The position numbers were made by a program, and so were the translations under genes. A model generated the notes under the pieces. That model had not been told where the DNA came from. It worked only from the letters and a program-made list of their open reading frames with translations, and searched no databases. DNA of 64,000 nt. Source: an uncultured Caulobacter sp. (GTDB lineage: Bacteria > Pseudomonadota > Alphaproteobacteria > Caulobacterales > Caulobacteraceae). This document shows positions 21,581-31,742 of the stretch, in pieces. Location of the stretch: positions 1 through 64,000 of the forward strand of contig CAJYMH010000010.1 in NCBI GenBank assembly GCA_913776195.1, in the 5' to 3' direction. How positions within the stretch are numbered: the first letter of the stretch is position 1; each line of letters opens with the position of its first letter.

Positions 21581-22419
21581 TGGCCCAGGGTCTTCAGGGC
21601 CAGGGCGCGAATGTCCACCGAAGCGGGGGGCGTGTAGCCGAACACCGCCTCAAAGGTCGGGATCGCTTGGCGGATCAGCATCTCCAGCCCGTCCACCGTA
21701 CGGCGGCCGCTGGCCGCCGCGCGCTCCAGGAATTCGGTGCGCAGGGGCTTATAGACCATGTCCATGACCACGGCCGAGGCGGGCGCGGCGTCGAGCGGCA
21801 CGTCAGGACCGGCCCCGCCGCCGAGACCTAGCGAGGTTGCGTTGATCACGACAGCGGCGTCGGCCAGGACGGCCGGCGCCTCGTCCCAGGCGTGCGCCGT
21901 GCTGCCGGGGCCCATGTCGGCGGCGATCTCCTGGGCGCGGGACAGGGTGCGATTAATGATGCGGACGGTCGGGGCGCCGGCTTCCAACAGCGCTGCGGCT
22001 GCGCCCCGGGCCCCGCCGCCGGCGCCCAGCAGCACAGCTGGGCCGGTATCCGCATCATAGCCCGCCTGGGCCTTGAGGGCGCCGATCAGACCGGCGCCGT
22101 CGGTGTTGTCGGCGAAGATCGTTCCATCAGGACGAAACAGCAGCAGGTTCGAGGCTCCCGCCCGCCGCGCCACGGCCGAGGCGTCATCGGCCATGGCCAG
22201 GGCCCGTTCCTTAAAGGGAATCGTGACGTTGAGGCTGCGGACGACACCGCCGCGCAAGCCGTCGATGAAGGCCTCGAAGCGGTCCTCGGCCGGGGCGAAG
22301 GGCACATAGGCGGCGTTGATCCCGTCCGCCTGGATCCACGCGTTATAGAGCACAGGGCTGAGGGAATGGGTGATGGGCTGGCCGCAAATGCCCGCAACCA
22401 GGGCGGCTCCGGTGATCAC
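21577..22419 (-). CDS. aroE: Shikimate dehydrogenase
   Basis: [43 protein letters not shown]. Confidence 0.96.
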   Translation of the reverse strand: MITGAALVAGICGQPITHSLSPVLYNAWIQADGINAAYVPFAPAEDRFEAFIDGLRGGVVRSLNVTIPFKERALAMADDASAVARRAGASNLLLFRPDGTIFADNTDGAGLIGALKAQAGYDADTGPAVLLGAGGGARGAAAALLEAGAPTVRIINRTLSRAQEIAADMGPGSTAHAWDEAPAVLADAAVVINATSLGLGGGAGPDVPLDAAPASAVVMDMVYKPLRTEFLERAAASGRRTVDGLEMLIRQAIPTFEAVFGYTPPASVDIRALALKTLGQ

Positions 22420-23024
22420 GTGTCGAGAACCTTGTGTAGGCGCAGGAAGTCCAGCAGCCCCATCAGGGGCAGGCCGAGGATGGTGAAATAGTCGCCGTCG
22501 ATCTTGTCGAACAGCTGAACGCCTTCGGTCTCCAGCATGTAGCAGCCGACGGAGCCGAGGATCGCCTCGCCCTGACGCTCCAGATAGCCGTCGAGCCAGG
22601 CGTCGCTGAAGTCGCGCATCCGCAGAGTGGCGGTGACCACCTCGCGCCAGATCGGTTGGCTGTCGCGAGCCACCACCAGGCCGGAATGCAGCTTGTGGCT
22701 CTTGCCGCGCAGGCTCCTCAGCCGTTCGCGCGCCTCGAACATCGTGCTGGCCTTGTCATACAGCCGGCCGTCCAGGTCGAGGGTCTGGTCGGCGCCGATC
22801 ACCAGGCCGGCACGCCTGGTCGAGACCTTGACCGCCTTCAGCTCGGCCAGGGCGTCGGCGATTTCGCGCGGCGTCGCCTTTTCAGCCAGCAGGGACGCCT
22901 TGGCGGCGTCCTCGTCGACGCCGGCGCCAACGGCCTCGAAAGGCACGCCGGCGCTGGTCAGCAGCTGGGTTCGGGCGGCGCTCTTGGACGCCAGGGTCAC
23001 CAAGGGGCGATCAACGGCGGTCAT
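22416..23024 (-). CDS. Maf family nucleotide pyrophosphatase
   Basis: [35 protein letters not shown]; start chosen at MTAVDRP. Confidence 0.94.
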   Translation of the reverse strand: MTAVDRPLVTLASKSAARTQLLTSAGVPFEAVGAGVDEDAAKASLLAEKATPREIADALAELKAVKVSTRRAGLVIGADQTLDLDGRLYDKASTMFEARERLRSLRGKSHKLHSGLVVARDSQPIWREVVTATLRMRDFSDAWLDGYLERQGEAILGSVGCYMLETEGVQLFDKIDGDYFTILGLPLMGLLDFLRLHKVLDT

Positions 23025-23025
23025 C

Positions 23026-23916
23026 TCAGATCTCCACCTGGCCCCGGCCGCCATGCAGCAGGTTCATGATCGCCGCGGCCGTCTCCTCGATGGAACGACG
23101 GGTCACGTCGATCACCGGCCAGCCCATGCGTTCGAACAGGCGGCGAGCCTGGATGATCTCGTGGCGCACGGCCTCGACATCCACATAGTCGCTGGCCCGG
23201 TCCTCGCGCAGGGACAACAGGCGGTTGCGGCGGATCTGGATCAGCCGGTCCGGCGATGCGGTGAGGCCGACGATCAGCTTGCCCTTCACATTGAACAGCT
23301 TTTCCGGCGGGGCCTGGCCCGGGACCAGGGGCACATTGGCGGCGCGGATGCCGCGGTGGGCCAGATAGATCGAGGTCGGGGTCTTGGATGTGCGGGAGAC
23401 GCCCACCAGGACGACGTCGGCCTGTTCCAGATCCTGGCCGCCGGCCCCATCATCATTGGCGATGGCGTAGTTCAGGGCCTCGATCCGGTCGAAATAGTCG
23501 TTGTCGAGGGCGTGCTGCGCCCCGACGCGGGTGGAGATCTTGGCGCCCAGATAGCGCGACATGGCCGAGACCACGGGGTCCAAGGCGGCGATGCAGGGCA
23601 TTTCCAGCCGCCGGCAGCCATCCTCCAGCGCCGCGCGCAGGCCGGCGTCGACGATGGTGTGCATGACGACGCCCGGGGCGCCGGCGATTTCGTCCAGGGC
23701 CCGCTCCAGCTGCCGGTTCGAGCGGATCAGGGCATAGATGTGCTCGATCGGCAAGACGTCGTTGAACCGGGCGCAGACCGCGCGCGCCATGGCGTTGAGC
23801 GTCTCGCCGGTGGAATCCGACACCAGATGGATATGGAAGTAGGTCGAGACCCGAGGCCTTTCGGCCCGTTCCTCGTCTCCACCCTGTGGATGCGCCGTTA
23901 ATGGTTGCTTAACCAA
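23026..23916 (-). CDS. Pyruvate, phosphate dikinase / PEP synthase regulatory protein (DUF299)
   Basis: YFHIHLVSDSTGETLNAMARA, VGVSRTSKTPTSIYLAHRGI; only available in-frame start is TTG at 23916. Confidence 0.9.
   Translation of the reverse strand: MVKQPLTAHPQGGDEERAERPRVSTYFHIHLVSDSTGETLNAMARAVCARFNDVLPIEHIYALIRSNRQLERALDEIAGAPGVVMHTIVDAGLRAALEDGCRRLEMPCIAALDPVVSAMSRYLGAKISTRVGAQHALDNDYFDRIEALNYAIANDDGAGGQDLEQADVVLVGVSRTSKTPTSIYLAHRGIRAANVPLVPGQAPPEKLFNVKGKLIVGLTASPDRLIQIRRNRLLSLREDRASDYVDVEAVRHEIIQARRLFERMGWPVIDVTRRSIEETAAAIMNLLHGGRGQVEI
23898..23912. promoter_or_regulatory. CtrA-type box TTAA-N7-TTAA (1)
   Basis: TTAATGGTTGCTTAA read directly. Confidence 0.7.
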
Positions 23917-24110
23917 AGTTCGTCTCTCTGGGGATCAGCGGGCAGAAAACCGCGCGTCGCAGTCTTTGCCAAGCGCGCCGGTTGAGAACCACCCCTCTTG
24001 CTGTCTTGTAAATCCCCAGGACGAGGCCGTCTTCGGCTGCTTTGGCGCGTCTTCATGGACCCACCTGGGGAAAGTAGCGGACGATCCCCGCGCCCGCGCA
24101 CGGGTTCGGA

Positions 24111-24125
24111 TTAAGGTTTCCTTAA
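24111..24125. promoter_or_regulatory. CtrA-type box TTAA-N7-TTAA (2)
   Basis: TTAAGGTTTCCTTAA read directly. Confidence 0.75.
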
Positions 24126-24146
24126 GGATTTGGGCGGTTTGGCGAC

Positions 24147-24164
24147 TTGTCCACGCTCTCCACA
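24147..24164 (+). promoter_or_regulatory. Two abutting degenerate DnaA-like 9-mers (TTGTCCACG, CTCTCCACA)
   Basis: Each 7/9 to TTATCCACA. Confidence 0.4.
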
Positions 24165-24283
24165 GCCTGGGTTGTCGGCTGTGAGCAGGACTGGGCGCAT
24201 GATCGTATGAAGGACGGGACAAGGGCGCGCCCGAGACGCTTTTCCCCATCATCCACGTGGCCAGCACCATCATCCATTCTTCC

Positions 24284-24298
24284 TTAAAATCTTATTAA
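24284..24298. promoter_or_regulatory. CtrA-type box TTAA-N7-TTAA (3), overlapping AT-rich inverted repeat TCTTAT-TAAG-ATAAGA (24290-24305)
   Basis: TTAAAATCTTATTAA read directly. Confidence 0.7.
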
Positions 24299-24391
24299 GA
24301 TAAGAAAGGAGGGAAGGGACGGACCCGGATCGGGCCTCGCGTCGAGCCTTCGGGCTTGAGCCTTCGAGCGGGACCCGGTTTAAGGCGGAGC

Positions 24392-25432
24392 ATGACCGAC
24401 CAGGCCCCGAAGACCCCGACTCCGAAGTTCCTCTCCGTGCTCGCCGGCCAGAGAGCCGAGCGACCGCCCGTGTGGTTCATGCGTCAGGCGGGACGGTATC
24501 TGCCGGAGTATCGGGCTCTTCGCGCCACGACGCCGGACTTCATCAGCTTCTGCCTGGATTCCGAGAAGGCCGCCGAAGCGACCCTGCAGCCCATGCGGCG
24601 GTTTCCGTTCGACGCCTCCATCGTCTTCGCGGACATCCTTCTGATCCCCCGAGCTCTGGGGCAGGACGTATGGTTCGAGGCAGGCGAGGGTCCCAAGCTT
24701 GGGGAACTGCCCAGCCTGGACGTAATCGAAGGCAAGGTGGACGACGCGGCCGAAGCCCTCAGGGCGGTCGGGGACACCCTTTCCATCGTCCGGGCGGCCC
24801 TGGAGCCTGAGCGGGCCCTTATCGGCTTCGCCGGGGCTCCCTGGACCGTGGCGACCTATATGATCGAGGGAGGCTCCTCGGATCGGTCCAAAGCCCGAAC
24901 CTTCGCCTATGAGCAGCCGGAGGCCATGGAGCGCCTGTTGAACGCCCTGGCGGACAGCACGGCCCTCTATCTGGCCATGCAAGCGCGAGCTGGCGCCCAG
25001 GCCCTGAAGATCTTCGAGAGCTGGGCGGAAGGCCTGCCCGAGGACCTGTTCGAGAAACTGGTCATCCGCCCGCACCAGCGGATCATCGCGCGCCTTCGGG
25101 CCGAAGGGATCGACACGCCGGTGATCGGCTTCCCGCGCGGCTCGGCCGCCTATGCCGAGCGCTATGCGATGAAGGTGGACGTGCAGGGCGTGGCGCTGGA
25201 CACCGCCTGTCCGGCGCTGATCGGCCAGAGGGTCCAGGCCGTCAAGCCGATCCAGGGGGCGCTTGATCCGCTGCTGTTGCGGGCCGGCGGCGAGGCGCTG
25301 GACATCCGGGTGGAGCAGCTGCTCGAGCAGTGGGGCGGGGGTCCGTACATCTTCAACCTCGGCCATGGCATTTTGCAGGACACCCCGATCGCGCATGTGG
25401 AGCGGGTTCTAGCGCGGGTCACGGGTAAATGA
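24392..25432 (+). CDS. hemE: Uroporphyrinogen decarboxylase
   Basis: PPVWFMRQAGRYLPEYRALR, FAGAPWTVATYMIEG, NLGHGI. Confidence 0.97.
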   Translation: MTDQAPKTPTPKFLSVLAGQRAERPPVWFMRQAGRYLPEYRALRATTPDFISFCLDSEKAAEATLQPMRRFPFDASIVFADILLIPRALGQDVWFEAGEGPKLGELPSLDVIEGKVDDAAEALRAVGDTLSIVRAALEPERALIGFAGAPWTVATYMIEGGSSDRSKARTFAYEQPEAMERLLNALADSTALYLAMQARAGAQALKIFESWAEGLPEDLFEKLVIRPHQRIIARLRAEGIDTPVIGFPRGSAAYAERYAMKVDVQGVALDTACPALIGQRVQAVKPIQGALDPLLLRAGGEALDIRVEQLLEQWGGGPYIFNLGHGILQDTPIAHVERVLARVTGK

Positions 25433-26448
25433 GCCGCAAGGTCGCTGTCGTCCTGATGAACCTGGGCGGCCCGGATGGGCCCAAGGCCGTCCAGCCGTTT
25501 CTGTTCAACCTGTTCCGGGATCCGGCGATCATCGGCCTGCCGGCAATCGCGCGCTATCCGCTGGCGGCGCTGATCTCCACGACGCGACGAAAGGAAGCGA
25601 CCGCCAATTACGCCGTCATGGGCGGGGGCTCCCCTCTCCTGCCCGAGACCCAGGCGCAGGCCGACGCGCTGGAGGCGGTCCTGAAGACGCGGGGGGTGGA
25701 CGCGAAATGCTTCATCGCCATGCGCTACTGGCGACCGTTCACCGACAAGACCGCCCGCGACGTGGCCGCCTGGGGCCCGGATGAGGTGGTGCTTCTGCCG
25801 CTCTATCCGCAGTTCTCCACGACAACGACGGATTCCTCGCTGAAGGCTTGGGAAAAAGCCTATCGCGGGCCGGGCGTGGTGCGGACGGTGTGCTGCTATC
25901 CGACGCTGGACGGCCTGGTTGAGGCGCATGCCCGCAAGATCCAGGCGGCCTACGCCACGGCTGGGCGGCCGGCCAAGGTGCGGTTGCTGTTCTCCGCCCA
26001 CGGGCTGCCGCAGAAGGTGATCGACGCCGGCGATCCCTATGAACGGCAGATCGAGGCCACCGCCGCCGCGGTCGCGGCTCGCCTTGGCGATGGGTGGGAC
26101 TGGAAGGTTTGTTATCAGAGCCGGGTGGGACCGCTGAAATGGCTTGGCCCATCCACGCCCGAGGCCATCGAAGAATCCGTCGGCGAAGGCCTGGGGGTCG
26201 TGATCTGTCCAATCGCCTTCGTCTCCGAGCACGTGGAGACCCTGGTGGAGCTGGACCACGAGTACGCGGAGCTCGCCAAGGACCTTGGCGCCTCCGCCTA
26301 TGTCCGCGTTCCAGCCCTGAGCCTGGAGCCCGCCTTCATCGAGGGGCTGGCCGAGCTGGCCCTAGGCGCCCTGTCCGGGAGTTCGAGGGGCTGGACCTGT
26401 GGGCCCAACCAGTCGAAATGCCTGCAAAGATGCAAGGGAGCGGCTTGA
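25429..26448 (+). CDS. hemH: Ferrochelatase
   Basis: VVLMNLGGPDGPKAVQPFLFNLFRDPAII, LLFSAHGLPQKVIDAGDPY. Confidence 0.96.
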   Translation: MSRKVAVVLMNLGGPDGPKAVQPFLFNLFRDPAIIGLPAIARYPLAALISTTRRKEATANYAVMGGGSPLLPETQAQADALEAVLKTRGVDAKCFIAMRYWRPFTDKTARDVAAWGPDEVVLLPLYPQFSTTTTDSSLKAWEKAYRGPGVVRTVCCYPTLDGLVEAHARKIQAAYATAGRPAKVRLLFSAHGLPQKVIDAGDPYERQIEATAAAVAARLGDGWDWKVCYQSRVGPLKWLGPSTPEAIEESVGEGLGVVICPIAFVSEHVETLVELDHEYAELAKDLGASAYVRVPALSLEPAFIEGLAELALGALSGSSRGWTCGPNQSKCLQRCKGAA

Positions 26449-26449
26449 G

Positions 26450-26911
26450 ATGACGTGGCTGGCGGAACGCTATGACCTGTTGCGCGGCCTGCATATCCTG
26501 GCGGTGATCGCCTGGATGGCGGGCCTGCTCTATCTGCCGCGCCTCTACGCCTATCACACCAAGGCGACGGCTGGCGGCGAGACGGACATCACCTTCCGCA
26601 CCATGGAATCCAAGCTGCTGCGGATCATCATGAACCCGGCGATGATTCTGGCCTGGATCTTCGGGATTTGCCTGATCGCCGCCGACACCCGCATCCGCGG
26701 CGCCGAGTTCCTGGGCCAGCCGTGGATGATCGCCAAGCTGGCGGGGGTCCTTTTCCTGACCGGCTGGCATCACTATCTGGCCAAGGCGCGCAAGGCGTTC
26801 GCCGAGGGCCGCAACCAGCGCAGCGAGAAATTCTGGCGCGCCACCAACGAGCTGCCCTTCCTCGCCGCCATCGTCATGGTCATCGCCGTGACGACGGAGT
26901 TCGGCCGCTAG
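26450..26911 (+). CDS. hemJ: Protoporphyrinogen oxidase HemJ
   Basis: LRGLHILAVIAWMAGLLYLPRLYAYH; WHHYLAKARKAFAEGRN. Confidence 0.93.
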   Translation: MTWLAERYDLLRGLHILAVIAWMAGLLYLPRLYAYHTKATAGGETDITFRTMESKLLRIIMNPAMILAWIFGICLIAADTRIRGAEFLGQPWMIAKLAGVLFLTGWHHYLAKARKAFAEGRNQRSEKFWRATNELPFLAAIVMVIAVTTEFGR

Positions 26912-27166
26912 ACCGATCCGTGACCGCGCGCCGCGCTTGACCGGCGCGGGGCATTATGGTTCCCCTGCTGGCAAGCATGGGGCGGACGCTTCGTGTTCCC
27001 GCCTCTTTCCGGGTCGTGCGCGGTCCTCGCGCCCCTTAATGGCCCGGCTCCCAGACTTCGCGCGGTTTCGCGCACTCCAATTCGCCGGCCGAAGTCCTTT
27101 CGATCCCGGCGTTCAGACAAGACCCAAGGCCCGCCGCGCGCGAGTCCGCATACCATTGAGTACGCC

Positions 27167-28576
27167 ATGCAAGACGAAAATACCCCCGAGACCGAAATGC
27201 CCGAGATCGTCGAGGCCGTAGAGCCCGCGGTCGAGGACGCGGCTCTCGACACCGATGCGGACGAAGGCGACGACAACGCCGAGATCATCGCGGCCATCGC
27301 CGAGTTGGGCATCACCCGCATGTCGCTTCAGGAGCTGAAGGAGAAATCCCCGGCCGACCTAGTGGCGCTGGCCGAGCGTCTCGAGATCGAGAACGCCAGC
27401 TCCATGCGCAAGCAGGACATGATGTTCGGCATCCTGAAGACCCTCGCCGAGGAAGGCGTGGAGATCTTCGGCTCCGGCACCATGGAAGTGCTGCAGGACG
27501 GCTTCGGCTTCCTGCGCAGCCCCGAAGCCAATTACCTGCCCGGCCCGGACGACATCTATGTCTCGCCTTCGCAGATCCGCAAATTCGGCCTGCGCACCGG
27601 CGACAGCATCGAAGGCGCCATCCGCGCTCCGCGTGAGGGCGAACGTTATTTCGCCCTGACCAGCGTGCTGAAGGTCAATTTCGAGAACCCCGACAACGTC
27701 CGCCACAAGGTGGCCTTCGACAACCTGACGCCGCTTTATCCGGATGAGCGCCTCAACATGGAGATGCCCGATCCGACCCTTAAGGATCGTTCGGGCCGGG
27801 TGATCGACATCGTCGCTCCCCTGGGCAAGGGCCAGCGCTGCCTGATCGTCGCCCCGCCGCGCGTGGGTAAGACGGTGATGCTGCAGAACATCGCCAAGTC
27901 GATCGAGACCAATCATCCCGAGTGCTACCTGATCGTTCTTCTGATCGACGAGCGCCCGGAAGAAGTCACCGACATGCAGCGCACCGTGAAGGGCGAGGTC
28001 ATCGCCTCGACCTTCGACGAGCCAGCGACGCGCCACGTGCAAGTTGCTGAAATGGTTATCGAAAAGGCCAAGCGCCTAGTCGAACACAAGCGCGACGTCG
28101 TGATCCTGCTGGACTCTGTGACCCGTCTGGGCCGCGCGTACAACACGGTCGTACCGTCGTCGGGCAAGGTCCTGACCGGCGGTGTGGACGCCAACGCCCT
28201 GCAGCGCCCCAAGCGCTTCTTCGGCGCGGCGCGGAACGTCGAGGAGGGCGGCTCGCTGTCCATCATCGCCACCGCCTTGATCGATACCGGGAGCCGCATG
28301 GACGAAGTGATCTTCGAAGAGTTCAAGGGCACCGGTAACTCGGAAATCGTTCTTGACCGCAAAGTTGCTGACAAGCGCATCTTCCCGGCCATCGACGTGC
28401 TTAAGTCGGGCACCCGCAAGGAAGAGCTCATCACCCCGAAGGATCAGCTGCAGAAGACCTATGTCCTGCGCCGCATCCTCAACCCGATGGGCGCGTCCGA
28501 CGCTATCGAGTTCCTGCTCGACAAGCTGCGTCAGTCCAAGACCAACGGCGACTTCTTCCAATCCATGAACACCTGA
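27167..28576 (+). CDS. rho: Transcription termination factor Rho
   Basis: [21 protein letters not shown]-like RNA-binding domain; [26 protein letters not shown]. Confidence 0.97.
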   Translation: MQDENTPETEMPEIVEAVEPAVEDAALDTDADEGDDNAEIIAAIAELGITRMSLQELKEKSPADLVALAERLEIENASSMRKQDMMFGILKTLAEEGVEIFGSGTMEVLQDGFGFLRSPEANYLPGPDDIYVSPSQIRKFGLRTGDSIEGAIRAPREGERYFALTSVLKVNFENPDNVRHKVAFDNLTPLYPDERLNMEMPDPTLKDRSGRVIDIVAPLGKGQRCLIVAPPRVGKTVMLQNIAKSIETNHPECYLIVLLIDERPEEVTDMQRTVKGEVIASTFDEPATRHVQVAEMVIEKAKRLVEHKRDVVILLDSVTRLGRAYNTVVPSSGKVLTGGVDANALQRPKRFFGAARNVEEGGSLSIIATALIDTGSRMDEVIFEEFKGTGNSEIVLDRKVADKRIFPAIDVLKSGTRKEELITPKDQLQKTYVLRRILNPMGASDAIEFLLDKLRQSKTNGDFFQSMNT

Positions 28577-28613
28577 TCTAGCCTCCGTTTCGAAAAGAAA
28601 CGGGGAGCGGATC

Positions 28614-29240
28614 ATGATCGCGATCTATGGCGGGGGCCGCACGCGGTCCCTGCGCGTCGCCTGGATGGCGGAGGAGATGGGGCTGGACTACGAGATCCGC
28701 CCCGTCAGCCTGATGGAGACGAAATCCGACCCGTCGTTCAAGGCTCTGAACCCGGCTGGCTTCCTGCCCGTGATGCAGGACGGCGACGTGACCATGATCG
28801 AGTCCGTCGCCATGATGGAATACCTCGCTGTTCGCTATGGGCCGACGCCGCTGGTCCCCGCGACCGACGATCCCACGTGGGTTCGCTACAAGCAGTTCCT
28901 GCATTTTGGAGAGAGCTCGGTCGCCGCGGTCTTGAACATCGCGGTGGGGTCTAAGTTCGCCGCACCGCGCGAGCATCGCGATAACTGGGGCGCGGCCCTG
29001 GCCGTGGACTTGGCCATGAACCGCAGCTGCATGCTGGTCAATCAGCTTAAAAGCACGGAGTTCATCGCGGGGGATGTCTTCACCGCGGCGGATATCTCGG
29101 TCGCCTATCCCTTCCTGCTGGCCAAGTTCGTCGGCTTTCAGGAGCGGGTCGATCCTGTGATCCAGGATTATGTGGCGAGGCTGAAGGCGCGCCCGGCTTT
29201 CGAACGCGCCCTCGCCCGCAGTAACGAAAAAGCCGCCTAG
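28614..29240 (+). CDS. Glutathione S-transferase family protein
   Basis: Thioredoxin-fold N-term (LNPAGFLPVMQDGDVTMIESVAMMEYLA). Confidence 0.88.
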   Translation: MIAIYGGGRTRSLRVAWMAEEMGLDYEIRPVSLMETKSDPSFKALNPAGFLPVMQDGDVTMIESVAMMEYLAVRYGPTPLVPATDDPTWVRYKQFLHFGESSVAAVLNIAVGSKFAAPREHRDNWGAALAVDLAMNRSCMLVNQLKSTEFIAGDVFTAADISVAYPFLLAKFVGFQERVDPVIQDYVARLKARPAFERALARSNEKAA

Positions 29241-29935
29241 GCCAAGTTGGCTTCGAAGAAAGCCAGGGTCCGGCCGTCGGCCTTGGCCGCGTCGGCGGCG
29301 TCGAAATGCTCACCCCCCTTGCGGGCGAACGCGTGGTCGCGGCCGGGGTAGGTGTGGATCTCCACCTTGGCGTTTTCCTTTAGGGCGGAGACGATTTTTT
29401 CCTGAGCCGCCGGCGGCACGAACTGATCAGCCTCGGCGATGTGCATCAGGAGCGGGTTCTTGATGCCGGCGCCCTCGCCGGTGAGGTTCTCGATTCCCAC
29501 CCCGTAGTAGGAAACCGAAGCATCCACGTCGGTCCGGGCGGCAGTGAGGTAGGCGAGCTTACCGCCGAGGCAGAATCCGACGGCCCCGACCCTCCCCGTG
29601 GAACCGGCGTCCTGTCGGATGAAGTCGATGGTCGCCTGGATGTCGGTGACGCCCTTGTCGGTGTCGAAGGCGTTCATCAGGGCGAAGGCCTTCTTCCACT
29701 CAGCCTCGGATTTGTCTGTGATGTCGACGCCCGGCTCGATCCGCCAGAACAAATCGGGGCAGATGGCCAGGTAGCCGGCGGCGGCTAGGTCATCGGCGAC
29801 CCCGCGCATCACGGCGTTGACGCCGAAGATCTCCTGGATGACCACCACGGCGGGGGCCTTGGTGCCTGACGGACGGGCCACATAGGCGGAGAATTCCCCA
29901 TCGGGGGTGGCGATCTTCACGGTCTCTGAGGCCAT
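29237..29935 (-). CDS. Dienelactone hydrolase family protein
   Basis: VVIQEIFGVNAVMRGVADDLAAAGYLAICPDLFWR, GAVGFCLGGKLAYL, YPGRDHAF. Confidence 0.92.
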   Translation of the reverse strand: MASETVKIATPDGEFSAYVARPSGTKAPAVVVIQEIFGVNAVMRGVADDLAAAGYLAICPDLFWRIEPGVDITDKSEAEWKKAFALMNAFDTDKGVTDIQATIDFIRQDAGSTGRVGAVGFCLGGKLAYLTAARTDVDASVSYYGVGIENLTGEGAGIKNPLLMHIAEADQFVPPAAQEKIVSALKENAKVEIHTYPGRDHAFARKGGEHFDAADAAKADGRTLAFFEANLA

Positions 29936-30016
29936 GGGGTCTAGTCTCCTGTCTGTGGTTTGAATCGGGCGCATGGTAAGTCCATGCCACATAGGGTTTG
30001 TGAAGACGGAGCTGGC

Positions 30017-30271
30017 ATGAAGGTCAAGGTGGAAGTGGAATGCACGCCGGAAGAGGCCCGCGCCTTTCTGGGTCTGCCGGACGTGACCCCGCTGAACGCG
30101 GCCCTGGTCGCCGAGATGCAGGCGCGCATGGAATCAAACATGGCCATGCTGGCGCCCGATGAGCTGATGAAGAACTGGATGGCCTTCGGCGTCGGGGCGC
30201 AGGACCAGTTCCGTAAGCTGATGACCGCAGCGACCGGCGCGGCCTTCTCCGGGACCACGCCCAAGGAATGA
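30017..30271 (+). CDS. DUF6489-like small protein
   Basis: [38 protein letters not shown]. Confidence 0.7.
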   Translation: MKVKVEVECTPEEARAFLGLPDVTPLNAALVAEMQARMESNMAMLAPDELMKNWMAFGVGAQDQFRKLMTAATGAAFSGTTPKE

Positions 30272-31593
30272 GGGACTCGATTTTCGCCCTCGCCACCGCG
30301 CCTGGCAGGGCGGCGGTCGCGGTCGTCCGCCTGTCAGGGTCTCACGTGGGCGAGGCGGTCGTTCGTCTCGCGGGTCCCCTGCCCCCGGCTCGGCTGGCGA
30401 CACTTCGTTGGCTCCGGTCGGAGGATGGTGGGACGATCGACCAGGCGCTGGTCCTTTGGTTTGAGGGGCCCAGCAGCTACACGGGCGAGGACAGCGCTGA
30501 ACTTCATTTGCATGGCGGCCGGGCGGTGGTCGAGCAGGTGATGTCCCGCTTGGTCGAACTGGGTCTGCGGATGGCGGAGCCCGGCGAGTTCACCCGGCGC
30601 GCTTTCGAGAACGGAAAGCTCGACCTGGCGCAGGCCGAGGCGGTCGCTGATCTGGTGGACGCAGAGACGGCCAGCCAGGCGAAACAGGCGCTGGATCAGC
30701 TCGGCGGCGCTCTAAGCAAGCGCTACGACTTATGGCGAGAGACACTTTTGGAGGCTCTCGCCCTGCTGGAAGCCGCCGTGGATTTCCCTGACGAGGATCT
30801 GCCTGAAGACGTCGCGGCCCGCGCTTATCCGGCTATGCAGGCGTTGCTCGTGGAACTTGACCGCGCCCTGGTGGATGCTGATCGGGGGCGGCGCGTTCGC
30901 GATGGCTATCGCATCGCCCTGATCGGGGCGCCGAACGCCGGCAAGAGCAGTTTGCTGAATGCGCTGGCGGAGCGCGATGCGGCGATCGTGACGGCCACGC
31001 CCGGCACCACGCGTGACGTGATCGAGACGCCGCTGATCCTGGCCGGGTACAAGGTGCTTTTGGCCGATACGGCCGGAGTTCGTGAGACGATCGACGAAAT
31101 CGAGGAAGAAGGGGTGCGCCGCGCGCGCCGTTGGGCGGAGGATGCTGATCTACGTCTATGGGTCGTAGACAGCCGATCCGCCGACGACGCTTGGCGGCAG
31201 GTTGAAGACCTCGTCCGCGAAGGCGACATCCTCGTACTAAACAAGAGCGATTTGCCGGGTGAGCGGGTCGATGTAGAGTTCGGCGGCGAGCGCGTCGAGT
31301 GTTCCACGTGGAACATCGACGACATGGACAAGCTTCGGGATCGGCTCCAAGCCAGACTTGTTGAGTCGTTAAGCGGGGCGGACTTCCCAGCCGCCACCCG
31401 CCTTAGGCACATGGAAAGTCTGGCGGCAGCGCGTGGATGCCTCGGCCGCGCCCTTTCGACAGATCCAGAGCTAATAGAGGTTATGGCCGAAGAGGTCCGG
31501 TTGGCCGCGCGCGCCCTTTCCCGGATCACGGGGCGGATCGATCCCGAGCAAGTACTGGGCAAGGTGTTCAGCAGCTTTTGCATCGGCAAATGA
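30268..31593 (+). CDS. mnmE: tRNA modification GTPase MnmE
   Basis: [38 protein letters not shown]-terminal FCIGK. Confidence 0.97.
   Translation: MRDSIFALATAPGRAAVAVVRLSGSHVGEAVVRLAGPLPPARLATLRWLRSEDGGTIDQALVLWFEGPSSYTGEDSAELHLHGGRAVVEQVMSRLVELGLRMAEPGEFTRRAFENGKLDLAQAEAVADLVDAETASQAKQALDQLGGALSKRYDLWRETLLEALALLEAAVDFPDEDLPEDVAARAYPAMQALLVELDRALVDADRGRRVRDGYRIALIGAPNAGKSSLLNALAERDAAIVTATPGTTRDVIETPLILAGYKVLLADTAGVRETIDEIEEEGVRRARRWAEDADLRLWVVDSRSADDAWRQVEDLVREGDILVLNKSDLPGERVDVEFGGERVECSTWNIDDMDKLRDRLQARLVESLSGADFPAATRLRHMESLAAARGCLGRALSTDPELIEVMAEEVRLAARALSRITGRIDPEQVLGKVFSSFCIGK
31300..31315. promoter_or_regulatory. parS site (within mnmE coding sequence)
   Basis: Perfect palindrome TGTTCCACGTGGAACA. 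Confidence 0.85.
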
Positions 31594-31609
31594 TGTTCCA
31601 CGTGGAACA
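31594..31609. promoter_or_regulatory. parS site
   Basis: Perfect palindrome TGTTCCACGTGGAACA in mnmE-mnmG gap. Confidence 0.9.
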
Positions 31610-31618
31610 AGATGCAGC

Positions 31619-31627
31619 TTATCCACA
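31619..31627 (+). promoter_or_regulatory. Consensus DnaA box TTATCCACA
   Basis: Exact 9-mer between two parS sites. Confidence 0.65.
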
Positions 31628-31643
31628 GGCCTGTCCCCACCTC

Positions 31644-31659
31644 TGTTCCACGTGGAACA
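31644..31659. promoter_or_regulatory. parS site
   Basis: Perfect palindrome TGTTCCACGTGGAACA. Confidence 0.9.
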
Positions 31660-31742
31660 GTTCGTCGCCTCGACGCTGAGCGGGCCAAGCCCTATATTGT
31701 CTTCACGCCCACGCAATTGGGCGGGCCTCAGATCGCATCGTC

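Larger units (their letters stand above)
23917..24391. other. Putative chromosomal origin of replication (Cori/oriC-type region)
   Basis: Non-coding gap directly upstream of hemE with two perfect CtrA boxes inside and one at its edge, AT-rich inverted repeat, degenerate DnaA-like boxes; hemE linkage as in C. crescentus Cori. Confidence 0.8.

Noticed and set aside
23935-24273. 112-aa ORF in the putative origin
   Set aside because: No homology-like features, overlaps CtrA and DnaA-like sites; likely spurious.
26912-27166. Sigma70 promoter (TTGACC at 26937) and hairpins in the rho leader
   Set aside because: No -10 at suitable spacing; GC-rich hairpins too generic to interpret without folding or expression data.
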